DNA of 64,000 nucleotides from Pseudomonas sp. FP1742 (GTDB lineage: Bacteria; Pseudomonadota; Gammaproteobacteria; Pseudomonadales; Pseudomonadaceae). Shown piece after piece: positions 9,398 to 17,746 of this stretch. Position 1 is the stretch's first letter, and the number at the start of each line of letters is the position of its first letter. A program made the translations under genes and the position numbers. Location: positions 3,968,001 to 4,032,000 of the forward strand of contig NZ_CP117460.1 in NCBI RefSeq assembly GCF_030687145.1. Reading direction: 5' to 3'. The notes beneath the pieces are model-generated. The model was given only the letters and a program-made list of their open reading frames with translations. It was not told the origin of the DNA and did no database searches.

Positions 9398-10201
9398 TCA
9401 GGCCATCGACAATTCATTGGCATCGGCAGGCAGATCGGTTACCAACATATAACCAGGCTCGTGGGTAATGGCGATGTCCACATTGGCCTGCTGAATAGCC
9501 ATTTGCGGGGTAACGCCGCACGCCCAGAAACCCAGAATGTCGCCTTCGCGAATCACCGGCGCGTCGCCGAAGTCAGGGTTGTAGACGTCCTTGATGCCGA
9601 TTTCTTCAGGGTTGCCAATATGCACTGGAGCACCGTGTGCGAGCGGAAAACGTTCTGACAGCACGATCGCCTGAACCAGGTCGCTCGGGCTGAAAGCCCG
9701 CATGGAGACAACCATGTTCCCTTTGAACGGCCCGTTCTGCACCGTTGGCAAGTTCGTTTTGTACATGGGCACGTTGCGCCTGGCCGTAATGTGCCTGATC
9801 TCGATGCCGGCATTCAGGATCGCGTTTTCGAACGAGAAGGAACAACCGAGCGCGAAGATGACGAGGTCGTCTCTCCAGATCTCCAGCAGATTGTCCACCG
9901 TATCGATATGGACACCCTGCCGGTACACACGGTAGCGCGCCACATCTGTCCTGATGTCGATGTTGCCCGCCAACGGTAATGACGGATCTCCCGGTTTACC
10001 CATGGCTACCAACGGGCAGCTTTTCGGGTTCTTGTCGCAAAAGCCTTTAAAGTCCGCAGCATATTCAGCCGGCAGGATCATCAGGTTTGCCTGCATGTAC
10101 CCGTCAGCGTAACCACTGGTTGGAGCGCGTAGCAGTCCGTCACGGATCATCTGTCGCACTTCTTGCGCAGACTTCGCTTGCATCGTTTTAATCGGTTCCA
10201 T
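9398..10201 (-). CDS. DUF1445 family protein (YcsI-like, D-glutamate cyclase/putative hydro-lyase)
   Basis: A 267-residue DUF1445 protein. Recognisable family parts are an N-terminal APTSGYADGYMQANL, a central FALGCSFSFENAILNAGI and a C-terminal GFWACGVTPQMAIQQANVDIAITHEPGYMLVTDLP. The related mammalian domain is a D-glutamate cyclase that makes 5-oxo-D-proline, which would directly supply the PxpABC substrate encoded next door; that link is inference. YcsI sits beside ycsF and kipI/kipA in Bacillus, so the grouping is conserved. The gene lies 38 nt after the GlcG/HbpS gene on the same strand. Confidence 0.9.
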   Translation of the reverse strand: MEPIKTMQAKSAQEVRQMIRDGLLRAPTSGYADGYMQANLMILPAEYAADFKGFCDKNPKSCPLVAMGKPGDPSLPLAGNIDIRTDVARYRVYRQGVHIDTVDNLLEIWRDDLVIFALGCSFSFENAILNAGIEIRHITARRNVPMYKTNLPTVQNGPFKGNMVVSMRAFSPSDLVQAIVLSERFPLAHGAPVHIGNPEEIGIKDVYNPDFGDAPVIREGDILGFWACGVTPQMAIQQANVDIAITHEPGYMLVTDLPADANELSMA

Positions 10202-10239
10202 CGACAGTCACCTGCTCGGCAGTATCAAGGTACGCAAAT

Positions 10240-10653
10240 TTATTGTTCTTGGAGTGTCGAGACGATGGCATTCGCAATCGCTTCATCGGCCTCGACAGGG
10301 CCGCCGGAAACACCCACCCCGCCTATAACGGAGTTGCCGTCAAAGACTGGAAAACCACCGCCGAACACTACGAACGGGCGAGCACACGAACGTTCAAGCC
10401 CGTACAGCGCAGCGCCTGGCTGTACCGAGTCCATCCAGGCCGCGGTGGACTGCCGAAATGCGGCGGCGGTGTAGGCTTTGTTGTGTGCAATTTCAATGGT
10501 GCCAAACGCGGCATCGTCCACGCGGATCGATGCGACCAGGTGGCCACCGTCGTCGACGATGGAGAGCGTCGATCGCTGATTGAGTTCTTTCGCTTTGCGT
10601 ACACCGGCAGCCAAACCAAGGAGCGCTGCCTCATGCGTAAGTCTGTTAGCCAT
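10240..10653 (-). CDS. GlcG/HbpS family (DUF336) heme-binding protein
   Basis: A 137-residue GlcG/HbpS-like protein: the phrases STLSIVDDGGHLVASIRVDDA, HNKAYTAAAFR and FDGNSVIGGVGVSGGPVEADEAIANA run in family order. I choose the ATG at 10651-10653 because GAGG lies 9 nt upstream; an ATG two codons earlier is too close to it. Members bind heme or small ligands and are frequently found in catabolic operons of hydroxy acids and diols without a proven enzymatic role. A second GlcG paralogue is at 29143-29544. It follows the SDR gene by 16 nt. Confidence 0.88.
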   Translation of the reverse strand: MANRLTHEAALLGLAAGVRKAKELNQRSTLSIVDDGGHLVASIRVDDAAFGTIEIAHNKAYTAAAFRQSTAAWMDSVQPGAALYGLERSCARPFVVFGGGFPVFDGNSVIGGVGVSGGPVEADEAIANAIVSTLQEQ

Positions 10654-10669
10654 GATCATCTACCTCACA

Positions 10670-11425
10670 TCAGTTGTAAGCGCCGCCACACACGTTGATT
10701 GCCTGTGCCGTGACATAGGAGGATTCGTCGGATGCCAGATATACAAACAGTGGCGCCACCTCATCCGGCGTCGCCTGACGACCCAACGGAATGTTGGATT
10801 GAACGACCGAGTCCTGTTTTCCCTTGCCGCCCATGAAATCAATGATCGGCTGGTTAAACGGGGTATCGATCCATCCTGGGCATACCGCGTTGACCCGCAC
10901 ACCGTCTTTAGCCAGCTCAATGGCCAGCGAATTGGTGAGCCCGATGGTTGCCGCCTTCGACGCCGAATAACAGCTCAGGCCTGGGCCGCCGCGTTTGCCT
11001 GCTAACGACGACATAAGGACTACCGACGACCTCTTTGCTTCACGCAAATAAGCCAACGATTCTTTTATGAATAAAAAATTTGCCCGTACATTAATAGAAA
11101 AGACTTTATCCCAGGCTTCCACCGCAAAATCTTCAACATTACCGGAGAGCTGAATTCCCGCATTCAGGCACAAGGTGTTGATACCACCAAGCCAACCTGC
11201 GGCTTCTTTCACTACTTTGCGAATTTCGCTTTCCTGGGACAAATCCGCACGAAAAAACCTCACCGACTCCGGGTAACGTTTTTGCACTTCCAGACCGCGC
11301 TTCTCGTCAATATCAACGACTGCAACTGTGGCACCTTCAGCAATAAAAGAGTCCAGAATTGCCAACCCGATATTGGCGACACCACCTGTCAAAAGAACGC
11401 ACTTACCCTTCAAACGATTGGCCAT
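10670..11425 (-). CDS. SDR family NAD(P)-dependent oxidoreductase
   Basis: A 251-residue classical short-chain dehydrogenase. The coenzyme motif appears as TGGVANIG, the structural motif as LNAGIQ, and the active site as Ser in VVLMSSLAG with YSASK further on. PGWIDTPF completes the fold. In this cluster a reductase/dehydrogenase acting on a hydroxyketone or diol upstream of the acetoin-type dehydrogenase is plausible (acetoin or butanediol oxidation is one option), but the substrate is not determined. It is 81 nt downstream of acoC, with a hairpin between. Confidence 0.9.
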   Translation of the reverse strand: MANRLKGKCVLLTGGVANIGLAILDSFIAEGATVAVVDIDEKRGLEVQKRYPESVRFFRADLSQESEIRKVVKEAAGWLGGINTLCLNAGIQLSGNVEDFAVEAWDKVFSINVRANFLFIKESLAYLREAKRSSVVLMSSLAGKRGGPGLSCYSASKAATIGLTNSLAIELAKDGVRVNAVCPGWIDTPFNQPIIDFMGGKGKQDSVVQSNIPLGRQATPDEVAPLFVYLASDESSYVTAQAINVCGGAYN

Positions 11426-11466
11426 TTTATTCGCCTATTCGAAAGTTATATTTAAAAGTTCCTGAA

Positions 11467-11490
11467 GGCGCCTGTTAACGTCCAGGCGCC
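11467..11490 (-). terminator. Hairpin between the acetoin-type genes and the SDR gene
   Basis: GGCGCCTG at 11467-11474 pairs perfectly with CAGGCGCC at 11483-11490. On the minus strand it is followed by a loose T-rich stretch about 10 nt later. It may partly terminate transcription after acoC, or protect the transcript; it is a weaker terminator than those at 3111 and 15852. Confidence 0.5.
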
Positions 11491-11506
11491 AGGTCAGCGG
11501 TGATCA

Positions 11507-12628
11507 TTACTTTGCTTTTGCAATGTTTTCCAGAACCAGACGATTAACCTCTGTGGTCGACTCCATCTGAGGCATATGGCCAACGCCCGGCAGCGTATTA
11601 AGCGTGACGTTTTGCGGAACTTCCGATTGCGTCGGTACTGGCACAACCTGATCGCCGTCGCCCCAGATGAGTTGCACCGGGCCTTTGAACGTACGCAAGA
11701 TTTGCGTAATCGACTGTACCTGCCCCTGCTCGTTGACAATCAAGTCTTTGATTGCACCGAGGGCTTTGGGAACACCTTCCAGTCGTTTGAACTGTAAGGT
11801 CGCCTCGACCATGTCATTGCTGATCTTCGACGGGTCGGCGAACAGTCGCTCCAACACATCCTTCAAAGGTCGGCGGCGTTCGGCGGCAACGAAATCATCA
11901 AGGAACGACTTGTTCATGCCCGTACTCAGACCAATTGGCGCCAGAAGGCTAATCGACGCTACAGCTCCGCCCTTGCGCTCTGCCAGGGCAGCGGCAACAG
12001 CTCCCCCGAAGGAATGTGCCACCAGGTGAAGCTTCCCGCCTGCCACGCTATCGACGGCTTTCTCAACCGCGTCAATCAAAGCAACCAGCACATCCCCCTC
12101 ACTGATGGGCGTAGATGCGCCATGACCTGGAAGATCCAGCACTACCACACGGAAATCCTTGGCAAACGCATCCTGGTTGAACATCCAAGTAGACAGATCG
12201 CCACCAAAACCATGCAACAAAACAACAGTACTGTCGCTTTCCGGACCGATGGTCAACGTGTTGATGACCGATCCGTTACCGACTTCAATTTTCTTGGGTG
12301 TAGCCACACCGGATTCTTCGCCAGCATCTTGCTTGGCCGAACTGGCAAATTGAGCAATGAAGGCATCAATTTCTTCGTCTGAGGCGCTGGAATCTGCGAC
12401 CACGGCCACCAGTGCACCGACCGGAGCGGTATCACCCTCGGGCACAACAATCCTGCGCAGGATGCCGCTGACTGGAGACTCCACTGCGTTGGTAGTCTTG
12501 GTGGACTCGACTTCCATGATTTCCTGACCGCGCTCGATCCGATCACCGACCGCTACCATCCATTCAGCCAGCAACCCTTCGGTCATGGTCATTCCCCACT
12601 TGGGAATGGTGATTGCTTCGATAGACAT
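11507..12628 (-). CDS. acoC: Acetoin-dehydrogenase-type E2: lipoyl domain plus alpha/beta hydrolase
   Basis: A 373-residue protein with an N-terminal lipoyl domain (residues 1-80; lipoylated lysine K44 in ESTKTTN) and a C-terminal alpha/beta hydrolase domain (LLHGFGG at about 137-143, nucleophile Ser206 in AHSFGG, late histidine in GVGHMP). This lipoyl-hydrolase layout, in place of the usual CoA acyltransferase core, is the hallmark of AcoC in acetoin dehydrogenase systems of Pseudomonas and relatives, where the complex cleaves acetoin to acetyl-CoA and acetaldehyde. It follows the E1 beta gene by 11 nt. No E3, acoX or AcoR gene is present, so substrate identity is not certain. Confidence 0.9.
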   Translation of the reverse strand: MSIEAITIPKWGMTMTEGLLAEWMVAVGDRIERGQEIMEVESTKTTNAVESPVSGILRRIVVPEGDTAPVGALVAVVADSSASDEEIDAFIAQFASSAKQDAGEESGVATPKKIEVGNGSVINTLTIGPESDSTVVLLHGFGGDLSTWMFNQDAFAKDFRVVVLDLPGHGASTPISEGDVLVALIDAVEKAVDSVAGGKLHLVAHSFGGAVAAALAERKGGAVASISLLAPIGLSTGMNKSFLDDFVAAERRRPLKDVLERLFADPSKISNDMVEATLQFKRLEGVPKALGAIKDLIVNEQGQVQSITQILRTFKGPVQLIWGDGDQVVPVPTQSEVPQNVTLNTLPGVGHMPQMESTTEVNRLVLENIAKAK

Positions 12629-12639
12629 AGACCCAACCT

Positions 12640-13641
12640 CTAAATGATGGATTTGACCGCTTTGATCACAGCGTCGGCGTTCGGCACGTAGGCGTCTTCC
12701 AAGTTCGGCGCATACGGAACCGGGGAGTGAGGAGCCGTTACCATCTTGATAGGCGCTTTAAGAGCGTGGAAGCACTTGTCGGCTAGCAGCGCCGAGATAT
12801 CCGCCGCCATGCCGCAGCGAGGGTTAGCCTCATCAACGATGACAACCCGACCGATCTGCTCGGTGAACTCCAGCAAGGTATCTTCATCAAGCGGCGAGGT
12901 GGTACGTGGGTCGATTACGCAAGCGGACACACCTTCGGAAGCGAGCTTGCGAGCAGCTTCTTCAGCCACATGGACCATCCTGCCGAAGGCAATCAGCAGC
13001 ACGTCACTGCCATCGCGTACGACCCGGGCCTCGCCAAACGGTACGGTGTAGGCGCCATCCGGCACTTCACTGACCATGTCATAGAGCATCTTGTGTTCCA
13101 GAAAAATGACCGGGTCATCATCGCGGATCGCCTGCAGCAACAGTCCTTTAGCATCGTAAGGATTCGATGGAATGACCACTTTCAAGCCCGGGAAGTGAGT
13201 GAATACTGGATAAAAGGCTTGTGTGTGTTGAGCCGCCGAACGGGTGCCTGCGCCAAAAGTTGCCCGAATCACCAGAGGCGTACGTGCATGGCCTCCGAAC
13301 ATATATCGAAACTTCGCGATCTGGTTGACGATTTGATCCAGACAAACCCCTGCAAAGTCCACAAACATCAGCTCAGCAATTGGACGCATACCTGTCAACG
13401 CAGCGCCCGCGGCCGCACCGACAAAGGCGGTTTCACTGATCGGCGTGTCGCGCACGCGCTCCGGGCCGAAAGCTCCAAGCAGTCCACGCGTCACCCCAAA
13501 AGGTCCGCCCCAGGCATCCTTGACACCGTTGCCACCGGCACCGCCAGTCAGATCCTCTCCCATCATGATCACTTTCGGATCACGCGCCATTTCCAAGTGG
13601 AGGGCATCGTTGAGCGCCTGACGATAAGAAATTTTAGCCAT
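12640..13641 (-). CDS. acoB: Acetoin-dehydrogenase-type E1 beta subunit (thiamine diphosphate-dependent)
   Basis: A 333-residue transketolase-like E1 beta subunit. The pyrimidine-binding domain (VIMMGEDLTGGAGGNGVKDAWGG, DTPISETAFVG, EDADD-like region replaced by IFLEHKMLYD) is followed by the C-terminal transketolase domain (GSDVLLIAFGRMVHVA, IDPRTTSPLDEDT, DEANPRCGMAADI). It pairs with the alpha subunit encoded 11 nt upstream to form the decarboxylating/cleaving E1 component. Full length for the family. Confidence 0.92.
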   Translation of the reverse strand: MAKISYRQALNDALHLEMARDPKVIMMGEDLTGGAGGNGVKDAWGGPFGVTRGLLGAFGPERVRDTPISETAFVGAAAGAALTGMRPIAELMFVDFAGVCLDQIVNQIAKFRYMFGGHARTPLVIRATFGAGTRSAAQHTQAFYPVFTHFPGLKVVIPSNPYDAKGLLLQAIRDDDPVIFLEHKMLYDMVSEVPDGAYTVPFGEARVVRDGSDVLLIAFGRMVHVAEEAARKLASEGVSACVIDPRTTSPLDEDTLLEFTEQIGRVVIVDEANPRCGMAADISALLADKCFHALKAPIKMVTAPHSPVPYAPNLEDAYVPNADAVIKAVKSII

Positions 13642-13652
13642 TACGATGTTCC

Positions 13653-14624
13653 TTACATGTACTTGACGTAGACGTCAGAGGTGAGTGCCGAAAGCGGAGG
13701 AAGCGGCGCGGCCCGGGCAGCAGAAACAGCCTCATTCACCGCTTGCTCAATCTCCTCATCGATGGCCTTCAGCGCATCCTGGAGCGACTGCGATTCAACC
13801 GCTGCACGGAACTTGATCAGACAGTCCTGTTCAAGGCGCATCGCTTTCTTCTCATCGGGAGTGCGGTAACTGTCCGGATCGCCACTGTAATGGCCGTAGT
13901 AGCGAGGAACGTGAACATGCAGCAGGCTCGGGCCGCCGCCATTACGGGCGCGCTCAATCGCCTCACCGGCGGCACTGAAGACCTTGAACAGATCAGTGCC
14001 ATCTACTTCTATGGCGGGGATACCGTAACCAGCAGCACGACCGGTAAAAGTGCCTGCCGACACGAACTCATTTGCGGTCGCTTCGCCAAAACCATTGTCC
14101 TCAATGACGAACACCATTGGCAGCATCCAGATTTTCGCCAGGTTCAGGCTTTCGGCCATGGCACCTTCGTTCATCGCACCGTCACCGGCGAAAGCGATCG
14201 CAACATGATTGGTACCCGTCAGCTTGGCAGTCAGTGCTGCGCCACAAGTAATTGGCGCACCGCCCGCAACAATGCCGTTGGCGCCGAGCATACCTTTGCG
14301 CAAATCAGCAATATGCTGCGAACCACCTTTGCCGCCACAGGTGCCTGTGGCCTTGCCAAAGATTTCCGCCATCATACCGACGATGTCACAGCCTTTTGCA
14401 ATGCAGTGCCCGTGACCGCGATGGGTGGAGGAAATATAGTCCTCGTCGGACAAGTGCATGCACACTCCCACTGCACTTGCTTCCTGACCGGCGTATAGGT
14501 GAGTGTTCCCGGGGATATCACCGGTGCCCATCTCAACCATGATGCGCTCTTCGAAAACGCGGATGGTCTGCATGGCCCGGTAGGCCTCGAGCAACCGTTC
14601 ATGGGGTAAATGTTGCGAGAACAT
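13653..14624 (-). CDS. acoA: Acetoin-dehydrogenase-type E1 alpha subunit (thiamine diphosphate-dependent)
   Basis: A 323-residue E1 alpha subunit. The start ATG at 14622-14624 has GAGGAG 7 nt upstream, and the protein opens MFSQHLPHERLLEAYRAM as the family does; a longer reading to 14780 adds a non-homologous leader. Key parts are YAGQEASAVG, STHRGHGHCIAKG and the ThDP-binding motif AGDGAMNEG...IEDNGFGEAT. It is the first gene of the minus-strand run; its promoter should lie in 14625-14949, which it shares with the divergent LysR gene. Confidence 0.92.
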   Translation of the reverse strand: MFSQHLPHERLLEAYRAMQTIRVFEERIMVEMGTGDIPGNTHLYAGQEASAVGVCMHLSDEDYISSTHRGHGHCIAKGCDIVGMMAEIFGKATGTCGGKGGSQHIADLRKGMLGANGIVAGGAPITCGAALTAKLTGTNHVAIAFAGDGAMNEGAMAESLNLAKIWMLPMVFVIEDNGFGEATANEFVSAGTFTGRAAGYGIPAIEVDGTDLFKVFSAAGEAIERARNGGGPSLLHVHVPRYYGHYSGDPDSYRTPDEKKAMRLEQDCLIKFRAAVESQSLQDALKAIDEEIEQAVNEAVSAARAAPLPPLSALTSDVYVKYM

Positions 14625-14768
14625 TCCACTTCTCCTCATTCGAATCTTTGCTTTCGGATTTGTTGTAAGTAGCAAATAGAGCTGCTGACCACACTCGATT
14701 CTCGTCGAGAGCTTCCCATGGTCACGGTGTGAAGCAACTCTTGTGATCCCATCGTCGCGCGCAGGACT

Positions 14769-14811
14769 GATAACGTCCAATTGTGATTCTGGATTGGTTC
14801 AGATAACGTCC
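14769..14811. promoter_or_regulatory. Tandem GATAACGTCC boxes in the acoA-lysR divergent region
   Basis: GATAACGTCC occurs at 14769-14778 and again at 14802-14811, 33 bp apart (about three helical turns), midway between the divergent starts at 14624 and 14950. A third GATAACGTC with similar following sequence lies at 17594 before the permease gene. The position and spacing suit a LysR-type activator binding site. The rest of the 325-nt intergenic segment shows no gene. Confidence 0.6.
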
Positions 14812-14949
14812 GCTTATCGAATCACTCGGGATTCCGCGAGCGTGGGAAACTTTGAAAAAAGCTTCGCCACTTAGTTAACTGCGGTAACCTGCCTAAGACG
14901 CCACTTGGCAAGATAACAAGTGGATAACCCGTTGATAGAGAGACAATGA

Positions 14950-15843
14950 ATGATCGATTTCAGAAGCCTTCAGACGTTTTATGCGGTCGCTCAACAAGGA
15001 GGATTCCACAAAGCGGCGGAGAAACTTCATACCTCCCAGCCAGCGGTATCAGCGCGTATCGCACAGCTTGAGCGTCAACTGAAATGCCGGCTTCTGGAGC
15101 GAGACAAACGCGGATGCTTTCTCACCCCTCAAGGTCGGGAATTGCTCACCTACGCGGAACGGATGTTTGCCCTTGAAAGCGAAATGATCGAGGCAGTTGC
15201 CGGTCATAGAGGACTTCGAGGCACAGTGAGCTTGGGGGCATCTGACACCATCGTGCACACTTGGCTTTCTGACCTGCTCAAACATTTGAACCGCGAGTAT
15301 CCGGAAATAACTTTGGAAGTGGTGGTGGACAGCACAACCAACATGACTGCCGGTCTGGCAGACTTCAGCCTCGACGTGGCGCTGTTGATGGGGCCGGTAA
15401 ACATAGGCAACGCTGAAAACCTACCGCTGTGCCAATACCCGATCAGCTGGATCAAATCCACGGAGCTGGATATTGGTTCCGAAAACCCCAGCCTGGCAAC
15501 ACTGGCTGAATTTCCGATCATTACGTTTGCGCGTATCACCCGGCCTTATTGGCAACTCAAGGAAATGTTTGAACGAGAGAATCTGCACCGAGCAAAAATT
15601 TTCGCCAACTCCTCGCTCTCGTCCATCGTGCGCATGACACTCGACGGTATTGGAATCGCCGCCATTCCTCAGCACGTCGTTATCGAAGAACTTGCCAGTG
15701 GCAAACTCGAAATTATTAGCACGCCGCACGAAATGCCGGTCATGTCATTTACCGCAAGCTTCATTGAGCGCCCTGATATGCCGCTGAACCGTATCGTCGC
15801 CCAGCTCGCGCAGAAAGTCGCTACCGATTACTGGCGCATCTGA
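14950..15843 (+). CDS. LysR family transcriptional regulator, divergent to the acetoin/5-oxoprolinase run
   Basis: A 297-residue LysR regulator with an N-terminal winged helix-turn-helix (FRSLQTFYAVAQQGGFHKAAEKLHTSQPAVSARIAQLE) and a co-inducer-binding domain from about residue 90. It is transcribed away from acoA, the usual arrangement for a LysR controlling its divergent neighbour. Together with the GATAACGTC boxes at 14769, 14802 and 17594 this suggests that it controls both the long minus-strand run and the APC permease. The effector is unknown; 5-oxoproline or a related metabolite is possible. Confidence 0.92.
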   Translation: MIDFRSLQTFYAVAQQGGFHKAAEKLHTSQPAVSARIAQLERQLKCRLLERDKRGCFLTPQGRELLTYAERMFALESEMIEAVAGHRGLRGTVSLGASDTIVHTWLSDLLKHLNREYPEITLEVVVDSTTNMTAGLADFSLDVALLMGPVNIGNAENLPLCQYPISWIKSTELDIGSENPSLATLAEFPIITFARITRPYWQLKEMFERENLHRAKIFANSSLSSIVRMTLDGIGIAAIPQHVVIEELASGKLEIISTPHEMPVMSFTASFIERPDMPLNRIVAQLAQKVATDYWRI

Positions 15844-15851
15844 CGGCAGAC

Positions 15852-15885
15852 AATAAGAAACGGGGCCTTGGCCCCGTTTCTTATT
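15852..15885. terminator. Bidirectional terminator between lysR and the permease gene
   Basis: A perfect 16-bp inverted repeat (15852-15867 with 15870-15885) with a 2-nt centre, G+C-rich in the middle with A and T runs outside. It lies 8 nt after the lysR stop and 17 nt after the convergent permease stop, so it can end both transcripts. Confidence 0.9.
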
Positions 15886-15902
15886 TCAGCGTTTTCTCCG
15901 CT

Positions 15903-17369
15903 CTAGCTATGATGAGCACGACCCAATCGCGCGAACACTTCTGGACGGTTGAACTTGTAGAACTGAGCTAGCGCCATGCCGGCAAGCAGCACTCCAACAA
16001 GGCAGTACAACATCCAGCGCCGCTCGCCCGGCTCGCCGCCAACCAGCAAGTCGAAGTGGTACGTCACTAGACCGACCAGGGCGACAAAAAACACAGTGGA
16101 GATTGCCGGCGCCAAGAATGCTTTGAAGAAACTTGCACCCTCTTGCTTGCCGCGGCGCACATACCAAGTCAGTGCCGACAGGTTGACGATGGTCATCAGA
16201 ATGATGATCCCAGAGGTACCTAATCCCGAAAGCTGCCCATACAGAAACTCTGGCCGGACATTCATGACGATGAATGGAATCAGAATGACCAGCACCATCA
16301 GCGAGACCGCCATAGACGCCGCAAACGGGGACGAGTGCCGAATGTGAATGTTACTGAAAAAACGTGGGATAGCACCGTCTGTTCCCAAGTTAAACAGGTA
16401 GCGCGACAGGACGTTGTGCGTGGAGAGACTTGCAGCAAATGCCGAACTCAGCACCAAAATAGTGATGATTACCTGGAGCCGGTTATCGACAAAAAGACCA
16501 AAGGCGTTGGGAAACATGGTGGCAGGACTGTCGGTTGCCACAGCCTGCGCTGTGTGACCGTAAGCCATGATCATCGCATACGCGCATAGCGTATAAAGAA
16601 TCCCGATGAAGATGATTGAGCCGTAAGTGGCGCGAGGAATGGTGACATCCGGGTTCTTGCATTCGTCACGGAACAACGCTGTTGCTTCAAACCCCATAAA
16701 GAAGGAGACCGCAAACAACATTCCGAAGGGAATGTTCACACCATCTTTCGTCAACTCACCCGGCGTGAACGGAGCGCTAGCCGCCAGCTCTCCATTTCCA
16801 CCGGCATGAAGCACACCAAAAGCAAACGCGAGACAAATAACAATTTCGGTCAACATGACCCAGAAGAGCACTTTTGCCGACAGCTCCACATGCAGATAGC
16901 CCAAGATGCCCACAGCAGCCCAGCACCCCAAGGTAAACACGTACCAGGGCAAAGCAGTTCCCATAAGGCTTTTTTGCAGCTCGGCACAGGAAACGCCGAA
17001 GTAGGAGGTCACGCCTGCCAGAAGCATAAAATAGGACAAGGCGGCGGCAATGCCGGAGCCCAAACCCGCCGACTTACCCAAGCCATAACTGATGAAGGCG
17101 TAGAAGTCACCAGGACGCTTGACCGCGTTGTTCAACGTCACGTAACCGGTACCGAACAACAACATCATTATGCCGACGATTATAAATAACAGCGGTGATG
17201 CAATTCCACCGAACATCAAGGAAACAGGAATATACCCTGCCACTGTCGTCAAAGGCGCCGAAAATGCCAGAACCGTCATGGCCAAACTGAGCGAACCCAT
17301 ATTCCCTGACAGCTTGATCGGTGCGGTTTTGACACTCGCCACGCTTTCAGCCTCTAAACTTACTGCCAT
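15903..17369 (-). CDS. APC family amino acid permease
   Basis: A 488-residue polytopic membrane protein with about twelve hydrophobic segments, starting with SLSLAMTVLAFSAPLTTVAGYIPV (TM1). The FMGFEATALFRDECKNPDVTIPRATYGSI segment is the conserved cytoplasmic loop of the amino acid-polyamine-organocation superfamily. It should take up an amino acid or a related compound across the inner membrane. Its location beside the 5-oxoprolinase run, and the shared GATAACGTC box, suggest it imports the substrate of that pathway. The gene ends at a bidirectional terminator. Confidence 0.9.
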   Translation of the reverse strand: MAVSLEAESVASVKTAPIKLSGNMGSLSLAMTVLAFSAPLTTVAGYIPVSLMFGGIASPLLFIIVGIMMLLFGTGYVTLNNAVKRPGDFYAFISYGLGKSAGLGSGIAAALSYFMLLAGVTSYFGVSCAELQKSLMGTALPWYVFTLGCWAAVGILGYLHVELSAKVLFWVMLTEIVICLAFAFGVLHAGGNGELAASAPFTPGELTKDGVNIPFGMLFAVSFFMGFEATALFRDECKNPDVTIPRATYGSIIFIGILYTLCAYAMIMAYGHTAQAVATDSPATMFPNAFGLFVDNRLQVIITILVLSSAFAASLSTHNVLSRYLFNLGTDGAIPRFFSNIHIRHSSPFAASMAVSLMVLVILIPFIVMNVRPEFLYGQLSGLGTSGIIILMTIVNLSALTWYVRRGKQEGASFFKAFLAPAISTVFFVALVGLVTYHFDLLVGGEPGERRWMLYCLVGVLLAGMALAQFYKFNRPEVFARLGRAHHS

Positions 17370-17746
17370 TTCCTTTCTCCTCGAAATTGTATGCGTGCAA
17401 CTTACGTAATAGACAGATTCAAGTATTACGATCGGCTATACGCCACTTTTTTGTTGTATGGATACTCGGCTTAGTGCACACAACTCTGAATGTCCGTTCT
17501 TCCTTTTATCTTTTTGAACGGTTGATCCAGGTTCCCTCTGACATCGTGTGGAGCGTGCTCATCGCGCTATGAGCAATCGTTGCTCTCGGCACCGATAACG
17601 TCAAATTCTTATTGCAGATTGAATCTGATCATAAAAATCTATCAGAATAGATTTCCCTGACTGAATAGCGCGGTAGAATCCAGCCTCAAGGAGGAAATTT
17701 GTCATTAGCGAGCGTGAAAAATCACCTCCGTGCAAGGTCCAAACCG
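17370..17746. other. Intergenic region before the permease: GATAACGTC box and an orphan ribosome binding site
   Basis: This 377-nt stretch holds no convincing gene. GATAACGTC at 17594-17602, followed by sequence resembling that after the 14769 copy, is a candidate site for the LysR at 14950. A strong plus-strand Shine-Dalgarno (AAGGAGG at 17688-17694) is followed only by a short open frame from a TTG that ends within about 27 codons. It may mark the beginning of a lost divergent gene cut off by arrival of the neighbouring lysR-gcl block. Confidence 0.5.
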
